Source: Kutzneria chonburiensis
Lineage (GTDB): Bacteria; Actinomycetota; Actinomycetes; Mycobacteriales; Pseudonocardiaceae
Reading direction: 5' to 3'
DNA: 64,000 nt
Assembly (NCBI RefSeq): GCF_028622115.1
Contig: NZ_CP097263.1
Location: 6,200,001-6,264,000 of the forward strand
Part shown: positions 44,259-53,803 of the stretch, piece by piece
Position numbering within the stretch: position 1 is the stretch's first letter
How the letters are laid out: each line of letters starts with the position of its first letter
Notes under the pieces: generated by a model
Told to the model about the DNA's origin: nothing
The model's input: the letters and a program-made list of their open reading frames with translations, nothing else
Database searches by the model: none
Translations under genes and position numbers: made by a program

Positions 44259-44584
44259 GTGACCGACGACGGGCTCTGCTGGTACGGGGTGCGGTGCGTG
44301 TTCCGCTGGAGCTGGACCGACCGCGGCAGCCGGCCGTACGAGGAGCGGATCACCTTGTGGCGCGCGGCTTCCCCGCGCAGGCGATCGAGCTCGCCAGCCG
44401 CGAGGCCCGTGACTACGCCCGTGACAACCGCTTCGAGCACCTCGATTTCGCCCAGGCGTTCGCACTGGCCGAGGACCGGATCACCCAGGGCACCGAGGTC
44501 TTCTCGCTGTTACGGGACAGCGAGCTCAAACCGGAGGCCTACCTCGACGCCTTCTTCGACACAGGTGGGGAACACCAGAGCTAG
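44259..44584 (+). CDS. DUF4288 protein, interrupted by a frameshift
   Basis: GTG 44259 begins LCWYGVRCVFRWSW and continues YEERITLWRA; another frame then continues PAQAIELASREARDYARDNRFEHLDFAQAFALAEDR and GTEVFSLLRDSELKPEAYLDAFFDTGGE. Together these match the DUF4288 family from end to end at about 109 residues. The frames join if one G is missing near 44360-44366 (CGCGCGG). Function of the family is unknown. Its stop overlaps the stop of the convergent LCP gene. Confidence 0.75.
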
Positions 44585-46518
44585 TTGACGCAGGTCACGC
44601 CGTCAGCGGTGATCGTGTCGGTGGAGCTCGGCGTCGCGGCGGAGGTCGTCGGGGCCAACGCGTAGGCCCGAGTGCCGGCGAAGCCCTGGGTGGCGCCGGG
44701 GCCGTCGTACTGCGTGGACACGAACAGCCGAACGTGGCCGGCCGGGATGCCGTCGGCGTCGTCCTGCTCGGTGTCGTAGCCGCCGCCCAAGGCCTCGGAG
44801 ACCTTCTCGGCGGCGGCGGCGCCACCGGCCGGGTAGCGGATGACCGACTTGGACCGCTTGGTCGAGTTGCCGGTGCCGCCGTCGGCGAAACCCTTGGCCA
44901 CCAGGGCGGACATCACGGCGTCGGCCAGGCCGGGGGTGCCGTTGGCGTTGCGCACCTCGACGGTGATGCTGTTGCCGGTGGACGAAGAGCCGCTGGTCGG
45001 GGCGCTGGAGCCGGTGGGCTTGGTGCCGGTCAGCTGCTGCACGAACGACTTGACCTGGTCCGGATCCACCTCGACGGCCTGGCCGTCGTTGGGCGTCGGC
45101 AGGTCGGGACGGCCGGTCGGAATGGTCTGGAAGTGCAGCCCGCCGCCGGTCATGCCCTTGAGCTGGGTGGCGAAGCTGAGCAGGTCCCAGCCCTGGTCGA
45201 GCACGACGGCGTTCTTGATGGCATCGATCAGTCCGGCCAGCTTGCCGGGGTTGGTCAGCGTGCCGCCGGACAGCACGGTGCTGGCCAGGCCGGCCATGAA
45301 CACCTGCTGGCGCTTGATCCGGTCCAGGTCGCCGTTGGGCAGCTCGTGCCGCTGCCGCACGAACTTGAGCGCGTTCACCCCGGAGATGGTCTGCACGCCG
45401 GCCGGGAAGTCGGCGCCGGAGAAGCTGTCCTTGGTCGCCGCCTTGAGGCACACCTTGACGCCGCCGATGGCCTGGGTGATCTCGCTGAAGCCGAACAGGT
45501 TGATCTCGGCGTAGTGGTCGATGCTGGCCCCGGTGAGCTGCTCGATGGTGGCGATCAGCTCCTTGCGCCCGGCCGACTGGGACTGCTGGGCGATCTGCTT
45601 GTTGTCGGTCACGCCCTTGTTGCGCAGGTCGGAGGCCTCGTCGTTCATGGCCCGGGCGTAAGCCGAGTTGATCTTGTGGGTGCCGTAGCCGCCGGGGATG
45701 TCGACGTAGGAGTCGCGCGGGATGGACAGCAGCGCGGCCGGCTTGCTGGTGTCGTTGGGGATGTGCACCAGGATCAGCGTGTCGGTGTTCAGCTCTCCGT
45801 CGTCGCCACCGGCGTTGAGCTGGGCCAACAGCTTCGGGTCGAGCGGGTTGCCGTGCGCGTCGGTCCGGCTGTCCAGGCCGACCAGCAGCACGTCGATCGC
45901 GCCGTCGGCCGGCTTCTCGGCCTTGATCACGTTGTCGGTGGCCAGGCCGGAGGTGAGGCTGTCCAGGGTCGCGTAGCCGTAGCCGGTGACGACTAACACC
46001 ACGGTCGACACCACGGCCAGCGCGACGAGGCCGGCTCGCTTGGCCACGGTGGCGCCGCCGAGCGCCGGCCGCGCCGGGGCCGGCTTGCGGGCCGGCGGCT
46101 CCGACTTCGACGCGGACGTCTTGGCCTGCGGCTTCGGCTTGACCGACGCCTGAGGCGCGGCGGGTTTGGCGGCGCCCGGCGTGGCCGAGGGCTGGGCGGC
46201 ATTCGGTGGCTTGGACGCGGCCGGCTTCGCCGCGGGCTGAGCGGCACTCGGCTGCGCGGGCTTGGGCGCGGCCGGCTTGGCCGGGGGCTGAGCGCCATTG
46301 CCCGGCGCAGGGTTGCGCGGCGGGGGCTGCTGGCCGGCGGGACGCGGCCCGTTCGGCGGCACGGCGCCGCGCTGCGGCGGTTGCGGCCGACCGGGTCCGG
46401 GCTGGCGCGGCGGCTGTGCCGCTGATGGGGCCGATGACTGGCCCGGTGACGGGGGCCGTCCACCGCCCGCCGGGGGTCCGGGGCGTCGGGGCGGCTGATT
46501 GCCGAAGTTGCTGTCCAC
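44581..46518 (-). CDS. LytR-CpsA-Psr wall-polymer ligase with LytR_C domain
   Basis: 645 residues from GTG 46518 (VDSNFGNQPPRR). A ~155-residue Pro/Ala/Gln-rich cytoplasmic segment, one membrane helix at about 160-182, the LCP domain at about 205-400 (VLLVGLDSRTD, LSIPRDSYVDIPGGYGTHKINSAYA, KFVRQRHELPNGDLDRIKRQQ with the phosphate-binding Arg residues), and a LytR_C domain near 530-615 (ITVEVRNANGTPGLADAV). LCP enzymes attach wall teichoic acids or arabinogalactan to peptidoglycan. The long proline-rich leader is typical of actinobacterial members. Confidence 0.92.
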   Translation of the reverse strand: MDSNFGNQPPRRPGPPAGGGRPPSPGQSSAPSAAQPPRQPGPGRPQPPQRGAVPPNGPRPAGQQPPPRNPAPGNGAQPPAKPAAPKPAQPSAAQPAAKPAASKPPNAAQPSATPGAAKPAAPQASVKPKPQAKTSASKSEPPARKPAPARPALGGATVAKRAGLVALAVVSTVVLVVTGYGYATLDSLTSGLATDNVIKAEKPADGAIDVLLVGLDSRTDAHGNPLDPKLLAQLNAGGDDGELNTDTLILVHIPNDTSKPAALLSIPRDSYVDIPGGYGTHKINSAYARAMNDEASDLRNKGVTDNKQIAQQSQSAGRKELIATIEQLTGASIDHYAEINLFGFSEITQAIGGVKVCLKAATKDSFSGADFPAGVQTISGVNALKFVRQRHELPNGDLDRIKRQQVFMAGLASTVLSGGTLTNPGKLAGLIDAIKNAVVLDQGWDLLSFATQLKGMTGGGLHFQTIPTGRPDLPTPNDGQAVEVDPDQVKSFVQQLTGTKPTGSSAPTSGSSSTGNSITVEVRNANGTPGLADAVMSALVAKGFADGGTGNSTKRSKSVIRYPAGGAAAAEKVSEALGGGYDTEQDDADGIPAGHVRLFVSTQYDGPGATQGFAGTRAYALAPTTSAATPSSTDTITADGVTCVN

Positions 46519-46679
46519 AGGCGTCCACCTCCCGGCGATCGTCAGTGCCTGACCACGTGCCCCCGGCAACTCGTTGCCGAGGATGTGTCGGTGCCGGAAC
46601 TCCCCCACCCAGCGATGTCCGGGCCGTACGGTAGCCGAGTTCGCCGCACCGGCCGGACACCAGGGGGCACGAACGGCGG

Positions 46680-46708
46680 TTGATGACCTAGCGTATCGGT
46701 CCTAGCAT
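46680..46708 (+). promoter_or_regulatory. Promoter of the GH2 gene
   Basis: TTGATG (46680-46685), 17 bases, TAGCAT (46703-46708), about 65 bases before ATG 46774. The 255-bp divergent gap (46519-46773) holds no gene. Confidence 0.45.
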
Positions 46709-46773
46709 CCTGCGTGACGACGGCTGGTCCCGCCAGGGAACGCGCACCCAGCACCCGCGTCTAAGGAGTGCCG

Positions 46774-49224
46774 ATGCGCAGATTCGCAAGTGTGTTCGTC
46801 GTCGGGCTGGCCGCTTTGTCGGTCTTCGCCCAGCCAGCGGCCGCCGCGCCGGACAGCGGCTGGCACCGCCAGCAACCGCCGCTGTCGACACCGTGGACCG
46901 ACCAGGTCGGTCCGGACAACGCGCTGCCGGAGTACCCGCGGCCGCAGCTCGTGCGCCAGGACTGGCGCAGCCTCAACGGGGTCTGGCAGTTCGGCACCAC
47001 ACCGCCGGCCGGACATTCCCTGCCGGAACGGATTCTGGTGCCCTACCCGGTGGAATCCGCCCTGTCCGGGATCATGCGGCACGAAAGCACCATGTGGTAC
47101 CGCCGCACCTTCACCGTGCCGGAGTCCTGGCACGGACAGCGTGTGGTGCTCAACTTCGGCGCCGTCGACTACCAGGCCACGGTGTCGGTCAACGGACATG
47201 AGCTGGCCACGCACAAGGGCGGCTACGACGCGTTCAGCGTTGACGTGACCGACGCCCTGACCCGGCACGGCGACCAGGAGCTGGTGGTCGGCGTGGTCGA
47301 CCCGACCGAGGACGGCGGCCAGCCGATCGGCAAGCAGCGCGCGCACCCGGTCAACAGCATCCTGTACACGCCGAGCTCGGGCATCTGGCAGTCGGTGTGG
47401 CTGGAACCCGTGCCGAAAACGCACGTCACGGCCCTGGATGCGGTGCCGGACCTGGCCACCAACTCGCTCCAGCTGACCGTGCACACCGCCGGCATGATGG
47501 GTTCACGGGTCGAGGTGACCGCCGGTGATCACGGCCGTGTCGTGGCCCGCACCACCGGCCGGGCCGACACGCAGCTCAGCATCCCGATCAAGCAGCCGCA
47601 CCTGTGGAGCCCGGACGACCCGTTCCTCTACGACCTGACGGTCCGGGTCGGCGACGACCGCGTGACCAGCTACTTCGGCATGCGGTCCATCTCGATCGGC
47701 AAGGGCGCGGACGGCAAGCTGCGCACGCTGCTCAACGGCCGGTTCGTGTTCAGCCTGGGCACCCTGGACCAGGGCTTCTGGCCGGACGGGATCTACACCG
47801 CGCCAACGGATTCGGCGCTGCGCTTCGACCTGGCCGAGCAGAAGTCGTTGGGCTTCAACACGGTCCGCAAGCACATCAAGGTGGAGCCGGACCGCTGGTA
47901 CTACTGGGCCGACAAACTGGGCCTGATGGTGTGGCAGGACATGCCGGCGATGAACGTGGACTTCGGCCCGTCCGTGCCCAGCACGCCGCGGCCGACGCCG
48001 GCGGCCGAGCAGCAGTTCATGGTCGAGCTGCACAGCATGGTCGACCAGCACGTCAGCCACCCGTCGATCGTGGAGTGGGTGCCGTTCAACGAGGGCTGGG
48101 GCGAGTTCTCGCCGGCCGCGGTGACCGACCAGGTCAAGGCCTGGGACCCGAGCCGGCTCGTGAACAACAACAGCGGCCTGAACTGCTGTTACTCCTTCGA
48201 CGGCGGCAACGGCGACGTCTACGACAACCACGCCTACGTCGGCCCCGGCAACCCGATCCCGAGCGACACGCGGGCCGCGGTCGACGGCGAGTTCGGCGGC
48301 CTCGGACTGATCGCGCCGGGCCACGAGTGGCAGCCCGGCCATGGCGGCAGCTACGAGATGGAGCCGGACAAGGCCACGCTGACCAGCCGATACGTCGAGC
48401 TGCTGAACAAGGTCAAGGACTGCGAGGTCAAGTGCGGGCTGTCGGCGGCCATCTACACCCAGGCCACCGACGTGGAGAACGAGGTCAACGGCCTGTTCAC
48501 CTACGACCGCAAGGTGCTCAAGCCGGATCAGGCCCAGGTCCGGGCGGTGAACAAGGCGGTCATCGCCGCGTCCGGGCAGGCCACGCAGCCGACACCGCCG
48601 CCGCCTGGCACGCCCGGCCTGACCGGCGTCGGCTCCTGGCCGCTGGACGGTGTCGGCGACGACTCCTCGGGTCACGGCCACGCGCTGGCGTTGCAGAACG
48701 GTCCGGTGTGGACGGACGGCCACAGCGGGCAGGCGCTGGAACTCAACGGTGCCAACCAGTGGGCCGACACCAATTCGTCCATTCTGGACACGACGACCGA
48801 CTATTCGGTGGCGGCCTGGGTGCGGCTGGACAAGACCGGGCGGTTCGCCACGGCGGTCAGCCAGGACCGCGGTGACGGCATCAGCGAGTTCTTCCTCCAG
48901 TACTCGGCCCAGGACAACCGGTTGGCCTTCAGCACGCCGACCATCCGGGCGCTGGGACCGACTCCGCAGGTCGGGGTCTGGTACCACCTGGTCGGTGAGT
49001 ACGACTCGGTGCACTCGCAGCTCCGCCTGTACGTGAACGGCCAGCTCGCCGGCACCGCGCCGTACTGCCCGGGCGAGGCCGCCGTCGGCCACACGGTGCT
49101 CGGGCGGGCGCTCTACAACAAGGCCCAGGTCGACTTCTGGCCCGGCGCGCTGGACGGCGTGCACGTCTACGACCGGGCGCTGTCGGCGGCCGAGATCGAT
49201 CAGCTGTACCGGTCGGACACCTGA
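46774..49224 (+). CDS. Secreted glycoside hydrolase family 2 enzyme with LamG domain
   Basis: 816 residues. Signal peptide (FASVFVVGLAALSVFAQPAAA). GH2 sugar-binding, immunoglobulin-like and barrel domains to about residue 600: WQFGTTPPAG, MWYRRTFTVPESW, FNTVRKHIKVEPDRWYYWADKLGLMVWQDMP, acid/base Glu in VPFNEGWGE near residue 439 and nucleophile region DGEFGG near 503. Residues ~620-812 are a LamG/concanavalin-like domain (DDSSGHGHALAL ... LDGVHVYDRALSAAEI). Likely a beta-galactosidase or related exo-glycosidase. AAGGAG lies 5 bases before ATG 46774. It is followed by a galactose-type importer. Confidence 0.9.
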   Translation: MRRFASVFVVGLAALSVFAQPAAAAPDSGWHRQQPPLSTPWTDQVGPDNALPEYPRPQLVRQDWRSLNGVWQFGTTPPAGHSLPERILVPYPVESALSGIMRHESTMWYRRTFTVPESWHGQRVVLNFGAVDYQATVSVNGHELATHKGGYDAFSVDVTDALTRHGDQELVVGVVDPTEDGGQPIGKQRAHPVNSILYTPSSGIWQSVWLEPVPKTHVTALDAVPDLATNSLQLTVHTAGMMGSRVEVTAGDHGRVVARTTGRADTQLSIPIKQPHLWSPDDPFLYDLTVRVGDDRVTSYFGMRSISIGKGADGKLRTLLNGRFVFSLGTLDQGFWPDGIYTAPTDSALRFDLAEQKSLGFNTVRKHIKVEPDRWYYWADKLGLMVWQDMPAMNVDFGPSVPSTPRPTPAAEQQFMVELHSMVDQHVSHPSIVEWVPFNEGWGEFSPAAVTDQVKAWDPSRLVNNNSGLNCCYSFDGGNGDVYDNHAYVGPGNPIPSDTRAAVDGEFGGLGLIAPGHEWQPGHGGSYEMEPDKATLTSRYVELLNKVKDCEVKCGLSAAIYTQATDVENEVNGLFTYDRKVLKPDQAQVRAVNKAVIAASGQATQPTPPPPGTPGLTGVGSWPLDGVGDDSSGHGHALALQNGPVWTDGHSGQALELNGANQWADTNSSILDTTTDYSVAAWVRLDKTGRFATAVSQDRGDGISEFFLQYSAQDNRLAFSTPTIRALGPTPQVGVWYHLVGEYDSVHSQLRLYVNGQLAGTAPYCPGEAAVGHTVLGRALYNKAQVDFWPGALDGVHVYDRALSAAEIDQLYRSDT

Positions 49225-49247
49225 TCGGACAAACATTGCGTGACCGC

Positions 49248-49276
49248 TTGACAGCAAAACGCAGTTCTCCGTTAGT
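49248..49276 (+). promoter_or_regulatory. Promoter of the sugar importer operon
   Basis: TTGACA about 24 bases after the GH2 stop, an ~18-base spacer and TTAGTT, about 30-35 bases before the binding-protein start. Confidence 0.5.
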
Positions 49277-49308
49277 TTGATGCGAAGCGGGTAGAAGGGA
49301 TGTTGACG

Positions 49309-50367
49309 ATGAAGTCTTCCCTTGGGGCGGTAGCCGCGGTCGCCGCACTACTGGTGCTCTCCGGATGCGCCAACCCGGAGAACAACGGCGGCGGCGGCTC
49401 CGGCGCGACCGGCGGCGGGCAGCAGACCGCGTCCAACTCGTCCGGACCCACCTGCACGCTGGACGCCTACGGCGCCACGAAGGTGGACTTCAGCAAGGCC
49501 GTCATCGGCTTCTCGCAGTCCGAGGCCGAGGCCAACCCGTTCCGGATCACCGAGACCCAGTCGATCACCGACGAGGCCCAGAAGCAGGGCGTGCAGCTGC
49601 TCAAGCGCAACGCCAACTCCAACCTGAGCCAGCAGATCTCCGACATCCAGGGTCTGCTGGCCCAGGGCGCGAACCTGCTGGTGGTGGCCCCGCTGAACTC
49701 GGAGGGCCTCGAGCCGGCGCTGAAGGCGGCCCGGGACAAGAAGGTCCCGGTGGTCACCATCGACCGCAAGCTGTCCTCGGCCACCCCGTGCAAGGACTAC
49801 CTCACGTTCATCGGCTCGGACTTCGTGGCCCAGGGCAAGCGGGCGGCGACCCAGCTGGTGAAGGCGACCAACGGCACGGCCAAGGTGGCGATCCTGCTCG
49901 GCGCCACCGGCAACAACGTGACCACCGACCGCACCAGCGGCTTCACCGACTACCTGAAGGCCAACGCCGCAGGCGTGCAGGTCGTCGCCCAGCAGACCGG
50001 CGACTTCACCCGGGAGAAGGGCCAGTCGGTGACCGAGCAGCTGCTCCAGGCCCACCCGGACATCACCGCGATCTACGCCGAGAACGACGAGATGGCGCTG
50101 GGCGCGGTGACCGCGATCAACGGCGCCGGCAAGAAACCCGGCACCGACATCAAGGTGTTCTCGGTGGACGGCACCCGCAACGTGGTGCAGGGCATCGTCA
50201 ACGGGCAGATCAACGGGGACGTCGAGTCCAACCCCCGGTTCGGCCCACTGGCCCTGTCCACGCTGAAGGACTTCCTCGACGGCAAGGCGATCCCGCAGAC
50301 GATCACCATCCAGGACAAGGAGTACGACAGCGCCAACGCCGCCGCCCAGGTAGGCAGCGCCTACTGA
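49309..50367 (+). CDS. Sugar ABC transporter binding lipoprotein (YtfQ/RbsB type)
   Basis: 352 residues. Lipobox LVLSGC near residue 19; then a Gly/Ser-rich linker and a type I periplasmic-binding fold (VIGFSQSEAEANPFRITETQSI, LLVVAPLNSEGLEPALKAARDKKVPVV, ENDEMALGAVTAI, VFSVDGTRNVVQGIVNGQINGDVES). Closest in plan to YtfQ, which binds galactofuranose. ATG 49309 has GAAGGG at proper distance; ATG 49300 is in frame but too close to it. First gene of a four-gene importer. Confidence 0.9.
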   Translation: MKSSLGAVAAVAALLVLSGCANPENNGGGGSGATGGGQQTASNSSGPTCTLDAYGATKVDFSKAVIGFSQSEAEANPFRITETQSITDEAQKQGVQLLKRNANSNLSQQISDIQGLLAQGANLLVVAPLNSEGLEPALKAARDKKVPVVTIDRKLSSATPCKDYLTFIGSDFVAQGKRAATQLVKATNGTAKVAILLGATGNNVTTDRTSGFTDYLKANAAGVQVVAQQTGDFTREKGQSVTEQLLQAHPDITAIYAENDEMALGAVTAINGAGKKPGTDIKVFSVDGTRNVVQGIVNGQINGDVESNPRFGPLALSTLKDFLDGKAIPQTITIQDKEYDSANAAAQVGSAY

Positions 50368-50437
50368 GCGGTCCCGACTGTCCGGCCGGCAGTGCGCGCC
50401 GGCCGGACAGTCGTATTTCTCGCACGAGGAGGCTCGA

Positions 50438-51925
50438 TTGCTCAGAGCGGTCGGGGTGAGCAAGCACTTCGCCGGTGTGCAGGCGCTGCGGGAGGTGGAT
50501 TTCGAGCTGCGCCCCGGCCAGGTGCACACCCTGGTCGGCGAGAACGGGGCCGGCAAGTCCACCCTGATCAAGGTGCTGACCGGCGTGTACCAACCGGATG
50601 CCGGACGGCTGGAGCTGGACGGCGAGCCGGTGTCGTTCTCGCGGCCGCTGGACGCGCAGGCCGCCGGGATCAGCACGGTGTACCAGGAGGTCAACCTGGT
50701 GCCGTCGATGTCGGTGGCGCAGAACCTGTTCCTGGGCCACGAGCCTCGCAATCGCTTGCGGCTCATCGACTTCCCGGGCATGCAGGCACAGGCCCGGGAG
50801 CTGTTGTCGGAGCTGGGCATCAGCGTGGATCCGCGGCGGCAGCTGCGCACTCTGGGGCTTGGCGTGCAGCAGATGATCGCGGTGGCGCGGGCGGTGCGGG
50901 CCCGGGCCAAAGTCGTGATCATGGACGAGCCGAGCTCGTCGCTGGAACCCCGTGAGGTGGAAACGCTGTTCGCGGTGATCCGGCGGCTGCACGAGCGGGA
51001 CGTGGCCGTGCTCTACGTCAGCCATCGGCTCGAGGAGCTGTACCAGATCTGCGACACCGTCACGGTTCTGCGCGACGGCCGTGTCGTCCACAGTGGACCG
51101 CTGGCCGATATCGGGCGGCTGGAGCTGGTGGCGACCATGCTCGGCCGGGAGCTGTCCGGCGACCGTACGGTGTTCGCCGGCGAGCACCACAGCACCGACG
51201 CAACCGTGTTGCGCGGCAAGGGCTTGCGCCGCCGGACCGTGCTCGACGGGGTGGACCTGACCGTGCATCCCGGCGAGATCGTCGGGCTCGGTGGGCTGCT
51301 GGGCTCCGGCCGTACCGAGACGATGAAGGCCCTGGTCGGCTTGCAGCCCTTGGACTCCGGCGAGATCGAGGTCGCCGGCCAGCGCGTCCGCGCCGGCTCC
51401 ACGCCCGCCGCCATCCGGGCCGGTCTCGTGCTCGTGCCGGAGGACCGCAAGGCCGAGGGCATCATCCCCAATCTCTCCGTACGGGAGAACATCGTGCTGG
51501 CCGCGCTGCCCCGATTGTCGGTCGCCGGCATTGTCTCCAAACGGAAACAGCGCGAGATCGTGGACACCTTCATGCGCCGCCTGCGCATCAAGGCGGCCAG
51601 CCCGGAGCAGAAGGTCGGCGAGCTGTCCGGCGGCAACCAGCAGAAGGTGATGCTGGCCCGGTGGTTGGCCATGAGCCCCAAGGTGCTGCTGCTCGACGAG
51701 CCAACCCGCGGCATCGACGTCGGGGCCAAGGCCGAGGTGCAGGCCCTGGTCGACGAGCTCGCCGGGCAGGGCCTCGGCATCGTGCTGGTGTCCAGCGACC
51801 TGGAGGAGTTGGTGGAGGGCGCGGACCGGGTGGTCGTGTTGCGGGAAGGGGCGTCGGTGGCCGAGCTGACCGGCGACCAGGTCACGGTCGACGGCGTGAT
51901 GGCGGTGATCGCCGATGACCATTAG
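50438..51925 (+). CDS. Sugar ABC transporter ATPase (two nucleotide-binding domains)
   Basis: 495 residues, TTG start behind GAGGAGG. First domain: Walker A GENGAGKST, Walker B VVIMDEPSSSL, with the signature replaced by LGLGVQQM. Second domain: LGSGRTETM in place of Walker A, canonical signature LSGGNQQKVMLARWL and Walker B VLLLDEPTRGID. This split of canonical and degenerate motifs is normal for RbsA/MglA/YtfR ATPases. Energises the two permeases encoded downstream. Confidence 0.94.
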   Translation: MLRAVGVSKHFAGVQALREVDFELRPGQVHTLVGENGAGKSTLIKVLTGVYQPDAGRLELDGEPVSFSRPLDAQAAGISTVYQEVNLVPSMSVAQNLFLGHEPRNRLRLIDFPGMQAQARELLSELGISVDPRRQLRTLGLGVQQMIAVARAVRARAKVVIMDEPSSSLEPREVETLFAVIRRLHERDVAVLYVSHRLEELYQICDTVTVLRDGRVVHSGPLADIGRLELVATMLGRELSGDRTVFAGEHHSTDATVLRGKGLRRRTVLDGVDLTVHPGEIVGLGGLLGSGRTETMKALVGLQPLDSGEIEVAGQRVRAGSTPAAIRAGLVLVPEDRKAEGIIPNLSVRENIVLAALPRLSVAGIVSKRKQREIVDTFMRRLRIKAASPEQKVGELSGGNQQKVMLARWLAMSPKVLLLDEPTRGIDVGAKAEVQALVDELAGQGLGIVLVSSDLEELVEGADRVVVLREGASVAELTGDQVTVDGVMAVIADDH

Positions 51926-52859
51926 TCCGTTGCTGAAACGCACGGCCATTCGGGACTACGGCGTCTATCTGGCGCTGGTGGTGCTGGTCGTCATCAACGT
52001 GGTCATCACGCCGAGCTTCCTGACCGGCGACAACCTCCGCACGCAGCTGGTGCAGGTGGTGCCGGTGCTCGTGGTGGCGCTGGGCATGGCGCTGGTGATC
52101 GGCACCGAGGGCATCGATCTCTCGGTGGGCTCGGTGATGGCCATCGCGGCGGCGTTGTTGCCGCTCTACCTCGGTTATGGCGTGGTGGCGTCGATCCTGG
52201 TCTGCCTCATCGCCGGTGCGGCAGCCGGGTTGTTGAACGGCTCCCTGGTGACCTTCGCCGGCGTGCAACCCATCGTGGCGACGTTGGCGTTGCTGGTGGG
52301 CGGGCGAGGGCTGGCGCTGGTGATCGCCAACGGCCAGCTCAAGCAGCTGTACAACCCGGACCTGTTGGCCTTGGGCACGTCCTCGGTCATCGGCATCCCG
52401 TTGACGGTGTTGGTCGCGCTGGTGCTGGTGATCATCGTGGCGCTGCTGGTGGAGCGCACGACGTTCGGCCGGCAGTTGGTGGCCGTCGGCGGCAACCGCC
52501 GGGCGGCGGAGTTCGCCGGCCTGCCGGTGAAAAGGACGCTGCTCACGGTCTACATGCTGTCCGGCGTGTTCGCGGCGATCGCCGGCGTGCTGGCCAGCGC
52601 CCGACTGACCGCCAGCGACCCGTCCAGCCTCGGCCTGCTGATCGAGCTGTCGGCGATCACCGCGGTCGTGGTCGGCGGCACACCGCTGACCGGCGGCCGG
52701 GTCCGGGTGATCGGCACGGTGGCCGGCGCGCTGCTGATGCAGCTGATCTCGGCCACGTTGATCAAGCATGACGTGCCGGCCTCGGTCACGCAGATGCTGG
52801 AGGCGGCCCTGATCGCCGCAGCCGTGCTGGTGCAGCGGGAAAGGCGGAACGGTAAATGA
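51915..52859 (+). CDS. Sugar ABC transporter permease (YtfT type)
   Basis: 314 residues, eight to ten membrane segments; GTEGIDLSVGSVMAIAAA and VGGNRRAAEFAGLPV, TAVVVGGTPLTGGRVRV are the RbsC-family marks. Start overlaps the ATPase end by 11 bases, stop overlaps the next start (ATGA). Confidence 0.92.
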   Translation: MTISPLLKRTAIRDYGVYLALVVLVVINVVITPSFLTGDNLRTQLVQVVPVLVVALGMALVIGTEGIDLSVGSVMAIAAALLPLYLGYGVVASILVCLIAGAAAGLLNGSLVTFAGVQPIVATLALLVGGRGLALVIANGQLKQLYNPDLLALGTSSVIGIPLTVLVALVLVIIVALLVERTTFGRQLVAVGGNRRAAEFAGLPVKRTLLTVYMLSGVFAAIAGVLASARLTASDPSSLGLLIELSAITAVVVGGTPLTGGRVRVIGTVAGALLMQLISATLIKHDVPASVTQMLEAALIAAAVLVQRERRNGK

Positions 52860-53779
52860 TCGTCCGTCTGCAACGCCAGGGCGCGCTGGTGGTGCTGGTC
52901 ATCCTGCTCGCGCTGGGCGGACTGCTGTTCCGCACCTTCCTCACCACCTACACGCTGGGCAATCTGGCCGTGCAGGCCAGTTTCCTGGCGATGATCGCGC
53001 TGGGCATGACACTGGTGATCATCAGCGGTGGCATCGACCTGTCGGTCGGCTCGGTGTACGCACTGTCGGGCGTGCTCGCGGCGTACGGCTCGACGCGCTG
53101 GGGCCTTGCCGGCGCGCTGATCCTTCCGCTGCTGGTCAGCGGGGTGATCGGGCTGATCCAAGGCACGTTGATCGCGCGCCTGCGGATGGCGCCGTTCATC
53201 GTGACGCTGTGCGGGCTGCTGTTTGCCCGCGGCCTGCTCCAGCTGATCACCAGCGAGGGCTCGACCACCTACCTGGTGCCGCCCGGTTCCGCGTTCCGGT
53301 GGCTGGGTGACGGGACCGTGCTGGTGGTGATCGCGGTCATCGCCTATCTGGTCGGAGGCGTTGTGCTGCAACGCACACCGTTCGGCATGCGGCTGTTCGC
53401 GGTGGGCGGCAACGAGGACGCGGCCTCGCTGATGGGATTGCCGGTGGCCCGCACCAAGATCAGCGTGTACGTGGTCTCCGGGCTGCTGGCCGGCTGCGCC
53501 GGGGTGATGTCGGCCGCGCAGCTGGGTTCCGGCGTGACGGTGATCGGGGTGGGCCTCGAGCTGAACGCCATCGCCGCGGTGGTGATCGGCGGCACCATGC
53601 TCACCGGCGGCAGTGGCGCGGTCAGCGGCACGCTGGCCGGAGTGGCCCTGCTGTTCGTGATCCAGGAGCTGATCAACCAGCTCGGGCGGTTCAACTCGAA
53701 CATGCAGAACGTGGTCAGCGGCGCGGTGCTGGTGGTGGTCGTGGTGCTGCAGACCCTGCTGTCGCGAGCCCGGCGGTAG
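52856..53779 (+). CDS. Sugar ABC transporter permease (YjfF type)
   Basis: 307 residues, same family: ISGGIDLSVGSVYALSGV, VGGNEDAASLMGLPV, AVVIGGTMLTGGSGAVSGTL. Two distinct permeases behind one ATPase is the layout of the galactofuranose importer YtfQRT-YjfF, unlike ribose systems with a single RbsC. With the GH2 enzyme upstream this suggests galactoside use (inference). Confidence 0.92.
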   Translation: MIVRLQRQGALVVLVILLALGGLLFRTFLTTYTLGNLAVQASFLAMIALGMTLVIISGGIDLSVGSVYALSGVLAAYGSTRWGLAGALILPLLVSGVIGLIQGTLIARLRMAPFIVTLCGLLFARGLLQLITSEGSTTYLVPPGSAFRWLGDGTVLVVIAVIAYLVGGVVLQRTPFGMRLFAVGGNEDAASLMGLPVARTKISVYVVSGLLAGCAGVMSAAQLGSGVTVIGVGLELNAIAAVVIGGTMLTGGSGAVSGTLAGVALLFVIQELINQLGRFNSNMQNVVSGAVLVVVVVLQTLLSRARR

Positions 53780-53803
53780 GACTTGTTTCGACTTCGGCCG
53801 GAA

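Noticed and set aside
50438-51925. Inactivated first ATPase domain
   Set aside because: The altered signature LGLGVQQM in the first half and altered Walker A in the second are normal for this two-domain sugar ATPase family.
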